From Candidatus Faecousia faecipullorum (GTDB lineage Bacteria; Bacillota; Clostridia; Oscillospirales; Oscillospiraceae), in the NCBI GenBank assembly GCA_018710805.1, contig DVJG01000044.1, positions 1-22,170 of the forward strand: a stretch of 22,170 bases of DNA, written 5' to 3'. Positions 1-6,694 of this stretch are shown here, in pieces (the stretch's first letter is position 1; each line of letters starts with the position of its first letter). The notes beneath the pieces are model-generated. The model had not been told where the DNA came from. It ran no database searches and worked only from the letters and a program-made list of their open reading frames with translations. A program made the translations under genes and the position numbers.

Positions 1-198
1 AAGCGTGACTACCGCCGCCTGTGGATCACCCGTATCAGCGCTTCCGTCGCTCCCTACGGCATGAACTACTCCACCTTCATGAACGGCATCAAGAAGGCCG
101 GCATCGAGATGAACCGCAAGAGCCTGTCCGAGATGGCTATCCAGGACACCGCCGCTTTTGCAGCCGTCGTCGAAAAGGCCAAGGCTGCTCTGAACTAA
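1..198 (+). CDS. rplT: 50S ribosomal protein L20, C-terminal part
   Basis: The reading frame is open from base 1 to a TAA at 196-198 and encodes the last 65 residues of L20; the start lies outside the window. The segment reads KRDYRRLWITRISA, then a methionine-asparagine-tyrosine-serine stretch, GIKKAGIEMNRKSL and a final EKAKAALN, which is the typical L20 C-terminal half. L20 binds 23S rRNA early in large-subunit assembly. In Firmicutes it usually ends an infC-rpmI-rplT operon, and the strong terminator immediately downstream fits that. Identification is from the conserved sequence and is secure; the rest of the operon cannot be seen. Confidence 0.95.
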   Translation, partial: KRDYRRLWITRISASVAPYGMNYSTFMNGIKKAGIEMNRKSLSEMAIQDTAAFAAVVEKAKAALN

Positions 199-205
199 AA
201 ATTTT

Positions 206-235
206 GACCCTGCTGATACTCAGCAGGGTCATTTT
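206..235 (+). terminator. Intrinsic terminator of the rplT operon
   Basis: A perfect 11-bp stem, GACCCTGCTGA (206-216) with TCAGCAGGGTC (220-230), has a TAC loop and is followed by ATTTT. It begins 8 bases after the rplT stop, so it should end the ribosomal-protein transcript before the next gene. Confidence 0.9.
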
Positions 236-257
236 GCACTTAGAAGGAGGCGAGGAA

Positions 258-752
258 ATGAAAAACAAACTGCTTAGAATCATGGCTGCTTTTGTGGTTC
301 TCCTTGGCGTGTGGTTTCTGCTGGAAGGAGGCTTCCGAGTCTCCACCGCCCGCGTTGACGCGCTGGAAACGCTTATTCCGAAAGAGCTCAATGTAAAGCT
401 CCCGGCCTTGGCCATGGACAGCTCCAAAGGCGATGTGATTTTGGCAGTCTACCAGGACCAGCGCGATGATGACGTGATCTACATCCTGGAATATGGCAAA
501 AACACTCTCTTTGACCGATATGCCCTGTGGGAGTGGGATACCTGGCACAAATCTGAGGGTTCCTACGATAGCGTCATTTCCTCTGCTCTGTGGAACCGCG
601 CCTATACGGTGGAGGGGGACACGGCCACCGTTTGGCTGACAAGGCATCGCAGCAGAAATGTGATATTTTCCGCCCAACTGATGATTTTTGGCAGCCTGCT
701 GTTTGCATTGACCTTCATGAAGCCCAAGGGGAAGGAAGAATATGGAGCTTAA
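258..752 (+). CDS. Unknown small membrane protein with two predicted helices
   Basis: A 164-residue protein that I do not recognise. The ATG at 258 is chosen because AGAAGGAGG lies just upstream and the frame upstream of it is rplT antisense to sense noise. It has a hydrophobic N-terminal helix at about residues 7-23 (signal anchor or signal peptide), a middle portion of about 110 residues that is mostly polar and probably lies outside the membrane, and a second hydrophobic helix at about 135-154, followed by a short lysine-rich tail. The middle contains an acidic run QDQRDDDVIYILEYG and several tryptophans (WEWDTWH). Its stop overlaps the start of the pseudouridine synthase by 11 bases, so the two are probably translated from one message. 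No function is assigned. Confidence 0.75.
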   Translation: MKNKLLRIMAAFVVLLGVWFLLEGGFRVSTARVDALETLIPKELNVKLPALAMDSSKGDVILAVYQDQRDDDVIYILEYGKNTLFDRYALWEWDTWHKSEGSYDSVISSALWNRAYTVEGDTATVWLTRHRSRNVIFSAQLMIFGSLLFALTFMKPKGKEEYGA

Positions 753-1599
753 CGTCACAGCCCAGAGAGACGGGCCGCTGTCGTCTTTTTTAAAGGGAGA
801 ACTGAAGATGTCCGCAGGGCTGATCAACAAGCTCAAATGGGGCGATGCCATCCGGGTCAACGGGGAGCCCCGGCGGACCAACTATGCCGTTGTGCCCGGG
901 GATATCATTACCGTGGCTCTGGACGAAGAGGAGCCTGCATATCCGGCAGAGGCCGGAGACCTGACGGTTCTTTACGAAGACGACCACATTCTGGTGGTGG
1001 ATAAGCCTGCGGGAATGCTGATTCACCCCTCCCGGGCGAAAAATTCCGGGACGCTGGCCAATCTCGTGGTGGGTTACTATCAAAAAACAGGCCAGAAATG
1101 CGCCTTTCATCCTGTGACCCGGCTGGACCGGGACACCTTCGGCGTCACCCTGCTGGCAAAAAACGCCTATGTCCACAGTGCCTTTCAGGAAACGGACCTG
1201 CAGAAAACCTACCACGCCCTGACCTTCGGCGGCCCCAAAGAGGACGCGGGAATCATTGACGCTCCCATAGCGAGAAAACCCCTTCCCAGCCTTCTGCGGG
1301 AGGTCCGGGTGGATGGAAAGCCTTCGGTGACGGCGTTTCAGGTTTTGGCCCGTGAGAAAAAAATATGCAAGCTGCGCCTCTCCCCCATCACGGGACGAAC
1401 CCACCAGCTCCGGGTCCACTGCGCCTACGCCGGCTGCCCCATTCTGGGAGACCCTCAGTACGGAACCGCCGAAAGCCAGGCGTTTTCCAGGGAATGGAAT
1501 ATCCCCCACCAATTGCTCTGTGCAAAAGAGCTCACCTTCACCCATCCGATGACCGGGAAACGGATGACCATCACATCCCGAATGGAGGCAAGTATATGA
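742..1599 (+). CDS. RluA-family RNA pseudouridine synthase
   Basis: A 285-residue enzyme that isomerises specific uridines in rRNA or tRNA to pseudouridine. Residues about 11-60 resemble an S4-type RNA-binding domain (GLINKLKWGDAIRVNG). The catalytic domain follows, with VVDKPAGMLIHPS at 85-97, the signature HPVTRLDRDTFGVTLLAKN with the expected catalytic aspartate at 129, and the late motif LSPITGRTHQLRVH. The family norm is RLDRxTSG; here the position after DT is Phe, a mild variation. The ATG at 742 lies inside the end of the upstream gene, and the stop overlaps the next ATG as ATGA, so three genes are translationally coupled. Family membership is clear; the target nucleotide (RluB/C/D-like) cannot be told. 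Confidence 0.93.
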   Translation: MELNVTAQRDGPLSSFLKGELKMSAGLINKLKWGDAIRVNGEPRRTNYAVVPGDIITVALDEEEPAYPAEAGDLTVLYEDDHILVVDKPAGMLIHPSRAKNSGTLANLVVGYYQKTGQKCAFHPVTRLDRDTFGVTLLAKNAYVHSAFQETDLQKTYHALTFGGPKEDAGIIDAPIARKPLPSLLREVRVDGKPSVTAFQVLAREKKICKLRLSPITGRTHQLRVHCAYAGCPILGDPQYGTAESQAFSREWNIPHQLLCAKELTFTHPMTGKRMTITSRMEASI

Positions 1600-1973
1600 A
1601 CATGGATATTTTAGGCTTCTTCCAGGACCATATGGAGGCCCTCCCCCTCTATGAAGCCTTTGAAGAAAACCTGCTGCAAACGGTAGAAAATGTCCATATC
1701 AAAGTGCAGAAAAGCCAGATATCCTTCTATAACCGGCACTTGTTTGCCTGCGTCTCTTTCCTGCAGGTGCGGAAGAAAAAGGCGTGTCCGCTGAGGTTTC
1801 TGGTCATCACCCTGGGCCTGGACCATCCGCTTTCCTCCCCTCGGGTGGACGCTGCCACGTCGCCATATCCAGGCCGCTGGACACATCACATTCTCATCAG
1901 TGACATGTCAGAGATTGACGAGGAGCTTATATCCTGGGTCAAAGAGGCGGCCCTGTTCTCGGACAGCAAATAA
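1596..1973 (+). CDS. DUF5655 domain protein
   Basis: A 125-residue soluble protein starting at the ATG in the ATGA overlap with the pseudouridine synthase stop; GGAGG sits 8-9 bases upstream. The sequence PLYEAFEENLL, VHIKVQKSQISFYNRHLFACVS and later the stretch SPYPGRWTHHILIS-EIDEELISWVKEAA-FS matches what I know of small DUF5655 proteins common in Clostridia. Its function is not established. The domain occurs in stand-alone proteins and beside nuclease-like domains, but nothing here allows a specific role. It is the last gene of the rightward operon, followed by a strong terminator. Confidence 0.8.
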   Translation: MNMDILGFFQDHMEALPLYEAFEENLLQTVENVHIKVQKSQISFYNRHLFACVSFLQVRKKKACPLRFLVITLGLDHPLSSPRVDAATSPYPGRWTHHILISDMSEIDEELISWVKEAALFSDSK

Positions 1974-1980
1974 AATAAAA

Positions 1981-2016
1981 GGCATCCCGGAGCAAAATGC
2001 TCCGGGATGCCTTTTT
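1981..2016. terminator. Bidirectional intrinsic terminator between convergent genes
   Basis: A perfect 14-bp stem, GGCATCCCGGAGCA (1981-1994) and TGCTCCGGGATGCC (1998-2011), has a 3-nt AAA loop. It is followed by TTTTT on the plus strand and preceded by AAAATAAAA, which gives a U-rich tail on the minus strand. It sits between the DUF5655 gene (+) and the J-domain gene (-) and can serve both. Confidence 0.93.
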
Positions 2017-2030
2017 ATAGATAAAGAAGC

Positions 2031-2702
2031 TTAACAGCAGAAGTAGAAACCCCGGCCGCCGCAGCAGAAAACCTGGAAGAGATAGCACAGGCACAGGCTG
2101 GCACAGGGGCTTCCTCCCATGGCGAAGCCCCGGAAGTTCCCCGCCTGCTGACGGTAGGCGGCGCCGCCGTTTTCCATGCGGTTCAGGGCGTCCAGGTATT
2201 CCGGATTTCCCGGGTCCATGCTGACGGCCCGGCGGATGTGCTCCAGCGCCGTGACCTGGTTGCCCAGACCGTTGTTGCACAGGGCGCTGAGATAGTACCA
2301 CCGGGCGTTGTGCTCGGTGCTGTTTTGCAGCGCATTGAGGGCTTCCCGGTACTGGCCGAAGCGCAGATACTGGAACGCCGCCTGCTGATACGGATCAGAG
2401 GAGGAACTGCCATAGGCATTTCTATGTCCATAGGGGTCCCGCTGCCCGCCGAAGGGGTCGTAGCCTCCGAAGGGATTATACCCGCCGTACCCGCCGCCAT
2501 AGCCGCCGCTGGGCTGGGCCTTCTCCGGGTCCTTGATCTGCTCGTAGGCCTCGTTGACCTCCTGCATTTTCCTGGCGGCCTCCTGGTCGCCGGGATTCCG
2601 GTCGGGATGGTATTTTTTTGCCAAAAGACGGTATGCCTTTTTAATCTCCTCGTCAGAGGCATCCCGGCTCACCCCGAGCACCTTATAGGGATCTTCGATC
2701 AC
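2031..2702 (-). CDS. J-domain protein with TPR-like region and cysteine-rich tail
   Basis: A 223-residue protein. Residues 1-60 form a J domain with the HPD triad at 32-34 (YHPDRNPGD), the motif that stimulates the Hsp70/DnaK ATPase. A Gly/Tyr-rich linker (about 66-90) follows, then a TPR-like helical segment (about 104-175: YQQAAFQYLRFGQYREAL and ALEHIRRAVSMDPGNPEYL). The last 25 residues are hydrophobic and carry seven cysteines (C200, C204, C206, C213, C214, C222, C223). There is no DnaJ zinc-finger region, so this is a type C J protein, not DnaJ. The start is a GTG at 2702 with AAAGGAGG upstream; the in-frame extension lacks a ribosome site. It overlaps the DUF5685 stop by 4 bases (GTGA). 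A DnaK co-chaperone role is inferred from the J domain only. Confidence 0.85.
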   Translation of the reverse strand: MIEDPYKVLGVSRDASDEEIKKAYRLLAKKYHPDRNPGDQEAARKMQEVNEAYEQIKDPEKAQPSGGYGGGYGGYNPFGGYDPFGGQRDPYGHRNAYGSSSSDPYQQAAFQYLRFGQYREALNALQNSTEHNARWYYLSALCNNGLGNQVTALEHIRRAVSMDPGNPEYLDALNRMENGGAAYRQQAGNFRGFAMGGSPCASLCLCYLFQVFCCGGRGFYFCC

Positions 2703-3523
2703 GGCATTTCCTCCTTTTTCTCTCTGTTTCGATAGCTGACCCACACGCCGCTGTAAAGAATGTTGTCCAGAATGGCCTTATCCTGGACCAGAGGCAGCTT
2801 TTCAAAGGCTGCCGTACACCGGGCCATGGTCAGCACCAGGTATTCCTCCCATTTCTGGGGGTCCTTGCCGGAGCCCGCAGCCAAAAACGGGTTGTACTTT
2901 CCTTTTTTCTTGTCCTTGTCATAGTCCTGGACCGCATCCAGAAGATAGATGAACCGTCCCAGGGCGTCTCCCAGGGACCGTAGGTCCCTGGACCACAGGT
3001 CCTCCTGCCAGACAAAGAGCTCTCCCAGAAGTGCTCCAAAGGCTCCCGCCGTCTCATCGGGATTGGGGCAATTGGCCTTTTCCAGTTCCCCCAGCTTCTG
3101 AATGCTCTCCCGGATGGCGGCACATTGCCGGGGATAGCGCCCTTCAATTTGGGGAAGGTGCTTTCCCATGCGGTCTGCCATGGCCTTTGCGGTGCGCTTT
3201 CCATCGTCCTGCCAGTCGTCCAGGCAGTTAAAATAGCTCAGCGCCACGTTCATATCCGCCCCATAGCGGATGAATTCGTTGTCCACCCAGGGCCGCTTCG
3301 CCAGGGGGTGGAGCATACAGGATTCGTTCCGGCTCTGCTCCTCCGGTTCGTAGAGGCTCATGAGAAGAAGGCTGAGAAAGGCCATATCATAGCTGAGCCC
3401 CAGCCGGGCCAGATTTCCGGCCTGCTCCCGAATTCGGCGGCAGATGCCGCAGTAAACGCTTCCGTAGCGTTTTTGCTGTTCTTTTGTAAGTTCCCGGAGA
3501 TTTGCCGTTACATAGCCGAACAT
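2699..3523 (-). CDS. DUF5685 family protein
   Basis: A 274-residue protein beginning MFGYVTANLRELTKEQQKRY. AGGAGG lies 7 bases before the chosen ATG; an in-frame ATG seven codons upstream falls before that site and is less likely. Visible features are a YCGICRRI motif (C25, C28), a helical stretch YDMAFLSLLLMSLYEPEE, a third conserved cysteine before HPLAKRP, and the acidic/basic segment DAVQDYDKDKKKGKYNPF. These match DUF5685, an all-helical family of unknown function found mostly in Firmicutes; the spaced acidic residues faintly recall isoprenoid-synthase-like helical folds, which is only an impression. Its stop overlaps the start of the J-domain gene, so the two are translated together and may act on the same process. 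Confidence 0.8.
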   Translation of the reverse strand: MFGYVTANLRELTKEQQKRYGSVYCGICRRIREQAGNLARLGLSYDMAFLSLLLMSLYEPEEQSRNESCMLHPLAKRPWVDNEFIRYGADMNVALSYFNCLDDWQDDGKRTAKAMADRMGKHLPQIEGRYPRQCAAIRESIQKLGELEKANCPNPDETAGAFGALLGELFVWQEDLWSRDLRSLGDALGRFIYLLDAVQDYDKDKKKGKYNPFLAAGSGKDPQKWEEYLVLTMARCTAAFEKLPLVQDKAILDNILYSGVWVSYRNREKKEEMP

Positions 3524-3601
3524 TCCGATGCCTCCTGTTCCCATTTATCCTATAAATAAGCTGTGAACACAACGTAAACATCCACAGATTTTACAAAATT
3601 T

Positions 3602-4558
3602 TCAATTCCACTCTGCCAGCATCCGGTTCAGGGCGCCGCCGAAGAACAGGATGATCATGCAGAAATACAGCCACAGCATGCTCAGGGCCACGGCGTAGAT
3701 GGAGCCGTAGACATTGGCGTAGTGGCTGAAGTGTTCCACATAAATGGAGTACAGGTCCGAGAATATCAGCCACCCCATGGAGGAAAGGACCCCGCCGGGG
3801 AAACTGTCCCAAAACCTGTTGCGCTTATTGGGCAGGGTCATGAACATCAGGGTAAAGATGAGGCTCTGCACAATGAGAAGCAGGGCAAACCGCAGATCAA
3901 TGATATCCAAAAGAAAGATGAGAATGCCGTTATCCACCATGGAAAGGGCGGACAAAATGGTGTTTCCGAACACGTGGAGCGCCAAGGTCAGCAGGATGAC
4001 CAGAAGCAGCAGGAAGGTATAGAAAAGGCTGACGGCCCGGGTGTAGAAGTATCCCCGGTCCTCGCTGACGCCATATACGGCGTTGAGCCCCCGCAGAAGC
4101 CCGTAGACCCCCTTGCTGGCGGACCACAGCGCCGTCACCGCGGAAATTCCCACGATGGCTCCCGAGGAATTGCGGTAGGTGCTGTAGATGAATTCTTCGG
4201 CGTTCTCCCCCAGCGCTCCCGGCAAAAAATCCTTGATGAGCTCCACCAGACTTTCCACATGGAGCCCGGTGTAGCGCAGAATGCTCAAGATCAGAAGAAG
4301 CGTGGGAAACAAGGACAGCACGATAAAGTACCCGGCATAGGCCGCGTGGGAAGTCAAGTGCATATCAGCGACGGTCCGGGCAAGGCGATAGCCCTTGCCG
4401 ATGATTCCGCCCTCCGGGAAGTTTTTCAAGGCTGCAAGGCCCCCTTCCTTCAAACTGTCTGCGTAATCGCCCAATTCCTGACGAAACCGGGCTTTTTGCT
4501 CAGGCGATATGTATAGCTCCAATATGCGGCGGGTGCGATTTGTCTGTCTTTTTTTCAT
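3602..4558 (-). CDS. YihY/BrkB family membrane protein
   Basis: A 318-residue integral membrane protein of the YihY/virulence factor BrkB family. It has an amphipathic N-terminal region of about 65 residues and then roughly six hydrophobic segments (about 72-95, 132-150, 172-197, 205-220, 222-241 and 285-308). Family-typical stretches are HAAYAGYFIVLSLFPTLLL, WSASKGVYGLLRGLNAVYG and SFPGGVLSSMGWLIFSDLYS. Old annotations call the family ribonuclease BN, but that activity belongs to another protein, and its transport or structural role is unsettled. The ATG at 4558 is chosen because the alternative start at 4609 falls inside the terminator of the upstream gene. No Shine-Dalgarno is visible before 4558, which is odd for this window. 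Confidence 0.88.
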   Translation of the reverse strand: MKKRQTNRTRRILELYISPEQKARFRQELGDYADSLKEGGLAALKNFPEGGIIGKGYRLARTVADMHLTSHAAYAGYFIVLSLFPTLLLILSILRYTGLHVESLVELIKDFLPGALGENAEEFIYSTYRNSSGAIVGISAVTALWSASKGVYGLLRGLNAVYGVSEDRGYFYTRAVSLFYTFLLLLVILLTLALHVFGNTILSALSMVDNGILIFLLDIIDLRFALLLIVQSLIFTLMFMTLPNKRNRFWDSFPGGVLSSMGWLIFSDLYSIYVEHFSHYANVYGSIYAVALSMLWLYFCMIILFFGGALNRMLAEWN

Positions 4559-4577
4559 AGTCAGCAATAGTATATGC

Positions 4578-4618
4578 AAAAACGACTGCCCGTCGTCCCC
4601 AACGGGCAATCGTCTTTT
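4578..4618 (-). terminator. Intrinsic terminator of the fakA transcript
   Basis: On the minus strand ACGATTGCCCGT pairs with ACGGGCAGTCGT (plus positions 602-613 and 582-593 of the 4000s), 12 bp including one G-U pair that is only allowed in the minus-strand RNA, with an 8-nt loop. Five U residues follow (4578-4582). It begins just after the fakA stop and ends about 20 bases before the YihY start. Confidence 0.85.
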
Positions 4619-4624
4619 GAGGAT

Positions 4625-6256
4625 TTATTCTGCGGAGATCAGGTAGTAGTACACAGGCTGACCGCCGTTCAGCAGGTTCACGTCGGCCTGGGGGCAGATG
4701 TCTGCGAAGATATCCGCCGCCTTCTGGGCATGGCGCTCGCTGACGTCGGCGCCGTAGTAGATGGTGACGTATTCCTTGCCCTGATCCCGGACTTTTTCAG
4801 CCAGGGACCGCAGAAGCACCCGGATGTCCTGGCTGGTGCCGAAGAGGGAGCTTCCGTAGAGGGCCAGGTAGTCACCCTCGTGGATGTCGTAGCCGTCAAA
4901 GTCGGAATTCCGGGCGGCATATGTGATCTGCATGGTGTCCACGGTAGCGAGGGCCTCGCCCATGGCCGCCGCATTTGCCTCTTCCTCAGCCTCGGGGTCG
5001 AAGCTCAGCATGGCGGTGACGCCCTGGGGCACGGTCTTGGAGGGAATGACCACCACGTGCTTGGGAGTCAGGGCATCCACCTGCTCCGCGGCCATGATGA
5101 TGTTCTTATTGTTGGGCAGCACGAAAACGGTCTCCGCAGGGACGGTGTTCACCGCTTCCAGAATGTCCTGGGTGCTGGGGTTCATGGTCTGGCCGCCGGA
5201 GATAATGGCGTCTACGCCCAGATTGGTGAATACGTCTGCCAGGCCTGCTCCGGCGCAGACAGACACAACACCCAGCTTCTTTTCAGGCTCTGCAATCTTG
5301 GGAGCCTTTTCCGCCTCGGTCATGACCTTTTCGGTGTGCTGGAGCCGCATATTCTCGATCTTCACCGTGACGAAGGAGCCGTAATTCACAGCCTCATGGA
5401 GCGCGGAACCGGGGTCGTTGGTGTGGACATGGACCTTGATGATCTCCTCGTCGTCCACCAGCACCAGGCTGTCGCCCAGAGTGTTAAGGAAGGCCCGAAG
5501 CTCTTCGGGGTCCCGGTCGTTCTCCCGGGAGATGATGAACTCGGTGCAGTAGGAGAAGGTGATGTCCTCGGTGTTAAAGTCGGAGAAGTCGGCGCTGTCC
5601 TTGACCTGGACTTCCTCGGACGTCTCCGGGGCAACGATGTCCTCACCCCGCAGGGCACACAGCATGGCCTCCAGCGCCACCAGCCAGCCCTTGCCGCCGG
5701 CATCCACCACTCCTGCCTTTTTCAGGACGGGGTTCATGTTGGTGGTCTCTGCCAGGGCGATTTTCGCCTCGGCAATGGCGGCCTCCTGGACGAATTCAAT
5801 GTGATTGTTCTCTCTTGCAGCTTCCGCGGCCTTGGCAGCAGCCAGGCGGGACACGGTGAGAATGGTGCCCTCGGCGGGCTTCATGACAGCCTTGTAGGCG
5901 GCATCCACGCCCTCCTGCAGGGCCAGGGCCCACAGCACGCCGTCGCAGTCCTGCTCGCCCTTCAGGCGCTTGGAAATGCCCCGGAACAGCAGGGACAGAA
6001 TCACGCCGGAGTTGCCTCTGGCGCCCCGGAGCATGGCTCCGGCGGCAACCTTTGCGGCCTGGCTCAGGTCCGGGTCCTCGGTCTTGCGAAGGTCCGCAGC
6101 GGCGGTGTTGATGGTCATGGACATATTGGTGCCCGTGTCGCCGTCAGGGACGGGGAACACGTTCAGCTCGTTAAGCGCCTGCTTATTATGCTCGATGGCG
6201 GCGGCTGCGCTGATGATCATTCTGCGCAGATCTGCGCCGTTGATGGTTTGCTTCAA
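4625..6256 (-). CDS. fakA: Fatty acid kinase FakA-like DAK2-domain protein (YloV)
   Basis: A 543-residue protein, the usual length for YloV/FakA. The N-terminal DAK2 (DhaL-like) nucleotide-binding domain shows FPVPDGDTGTNM at 34-45, with the aspartates that hold Mg-ATP, and RGARGNSGVILSLLFRG at 77-93. The middle domain has VHVHTNDPGSALHEA, and a C-terminal DegV-like/YloV domain ends YYYLISAE. FakA phosphorylates fatty acids bound by a FakB (DegV-family) partner, feeding exogenous fatty acids into phospholipid synthesis. The start is a TTG at 6256 with GGAGG 9 bases upstream; no ATG is available nearby. It follows the Asp23 gene by 18 bases, the conserved yloU-yloV order. No FakB gene is in this window. 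The family is clear; the substrate is inferred. Confidence 0.9.
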   Translation of the reverse strand: MKQTINGADLRRMIISAAAAIEHNKQALNELNVFPVPDGDTGTNMSMTINTAAADLRKTEDPDLSQAAKVAAGAMLRGARGNSGVILSLLFRGISKRLKGEQDCDGVLWALALQEGVDAAYKAVMKPAEGTILTVSRLAAAKAAEAARENNHIEFVQEAAIAEAKIALAETTNMNPVLKKAGVVDAGGKGWLVALEAMLCALRGEDIVAPETSEEVQVKDSADFSDFNTEDITFSYCTEFIISRENDRDPEELRAFLNTLGDSLVLVDDEEIIKVHVHTNDPGSALHEAVNYGSFVTVKIENMRLQHTEKVMTEAEKAPKIAEPEKKLGVVSVCAGAGLADVFTNLGVDAIISGGQTMNPSTQDILEAVNTVPAETVFVLPNNKNIIMAAEQVDALTPKHVVVIPSKTVPQGVTAMLSFDPEAEEEANAAAMGEALATVDTMQITYAARNSDFDGYDIHEGDYLALYGSSLFGTSQDIRVLLRSLAEKVRDQGKEYVTIYYGADVSERHAQKAADIFADICPQADVNLLNGGQPVYYYLISAE

Positions 6257-6274
6257 TTCTTTCTACCTCCGAAA

Positions 6275-6628
6275 TTACCCGATCATCATAGAATCGATAT
6301 AGACATTTACAGCCTTGACCTCCGTGCCCGTGCAGGAGGTGACCACGTAGCGCACCTCGGAAATGATGGACGCACCTACGGCGGCCAGGTTCACGTTGTT
6401 GTCAACGATGATGTGCAGGTCGATGGAGATGGAATCGTCGTCGTTGAAGTTCACGCGGACGCCCTTGCCCACGCTCTCCCGGCGGAGCAGATGGTAGACG
6501 CCGTCGGTGACGCTGCGGGCGGCCATGCCCTTGACGCCGAAGCAATTGATGGCGGCGGTGCCCACAATGTCGGTGTAGACATTGGTGCTGACGTTGACGC
6601 TGCCGTTTTCGTATTCATGACGGATCAT
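6275..6628 (-). CDS. Asp23/Gls24 family envelope stress protein (YloU-like)
   Basis: A 117-residue Asp23/Gls24 protein. The sequence shows the typical pattern: GSVNVSTNVYTDIVGTAAIN near the N-terminus, then CFGVKGMA, ISIDLHIIVDNNVNLAAVG, and a C-terminal VRYVVTSCTGTEVKAVNVYI. Members are soluble and often membrane-associated through a partner; YloU is encoded next to YloV/FakA in most Firmicutes. The ATG at 6628 has AGGAGG 8 bases upstream. It is followed by fakA after 18 bases and preceded by gpmI after 66 bases, so all three may share the gpmI promoter. Its precise function is unknown in this group; a link to cell-envelope or lipid metabolism is inferred from the conserved pairing. Confidence 0.88.
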   Translation of the reverse strand: MIRHEYENGSVNVSTNVYTDIVGTAAINCFGVKGMAARSVTDGVYHLLRRESVGKGVRVNFNDDDSISIDLHIIVDNNVNLAAVGASIISEVRYVVTSCTGTEVKAVNVYIDSMMIG

Positions 6629-6665
6629 GGTTTGTACCTCCTGGGTTTGGATTATTGAAAGGCCG

Positions 6666-6688
6666 CAAAAGCCTCGCAGGGGATTTTG
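6666..6688. repeat. Solitary hairpin resembling the end of the repeated element
   Basis: In the 66-nt gap between gpmI and the Asp23 gene, CAAAA (6666-6670) pairs with TTTTG (6684-6688) around GCCTCGCAGGGGA, in which CCT and AGG can also pair. The core GCCTCGCAGG is the one found at 16902 and 20398 and, slightly altered, in the terminal hairpins at 17052 and 20550. It could also act as a weak terminator or processing site after gpmI. The similarity is short, so relatedness is only moderately supported. Confidence 0.5.
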
Positions 6689-6694
6689 GCAAAA

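Noticed and set aside
4574..6658. A 694-codon open frame on the plus strand opposite fakA and Asp23, and a 538-codon one opposite gpmI (6686-8302).
   Set aside because: Long antisense frames are expected in GC-rich genes with strong third-position bias; they lack ribosome sites and show the low-complexity His/Gly/Val composition of shadows. The minus-strand genes have full family motifs.
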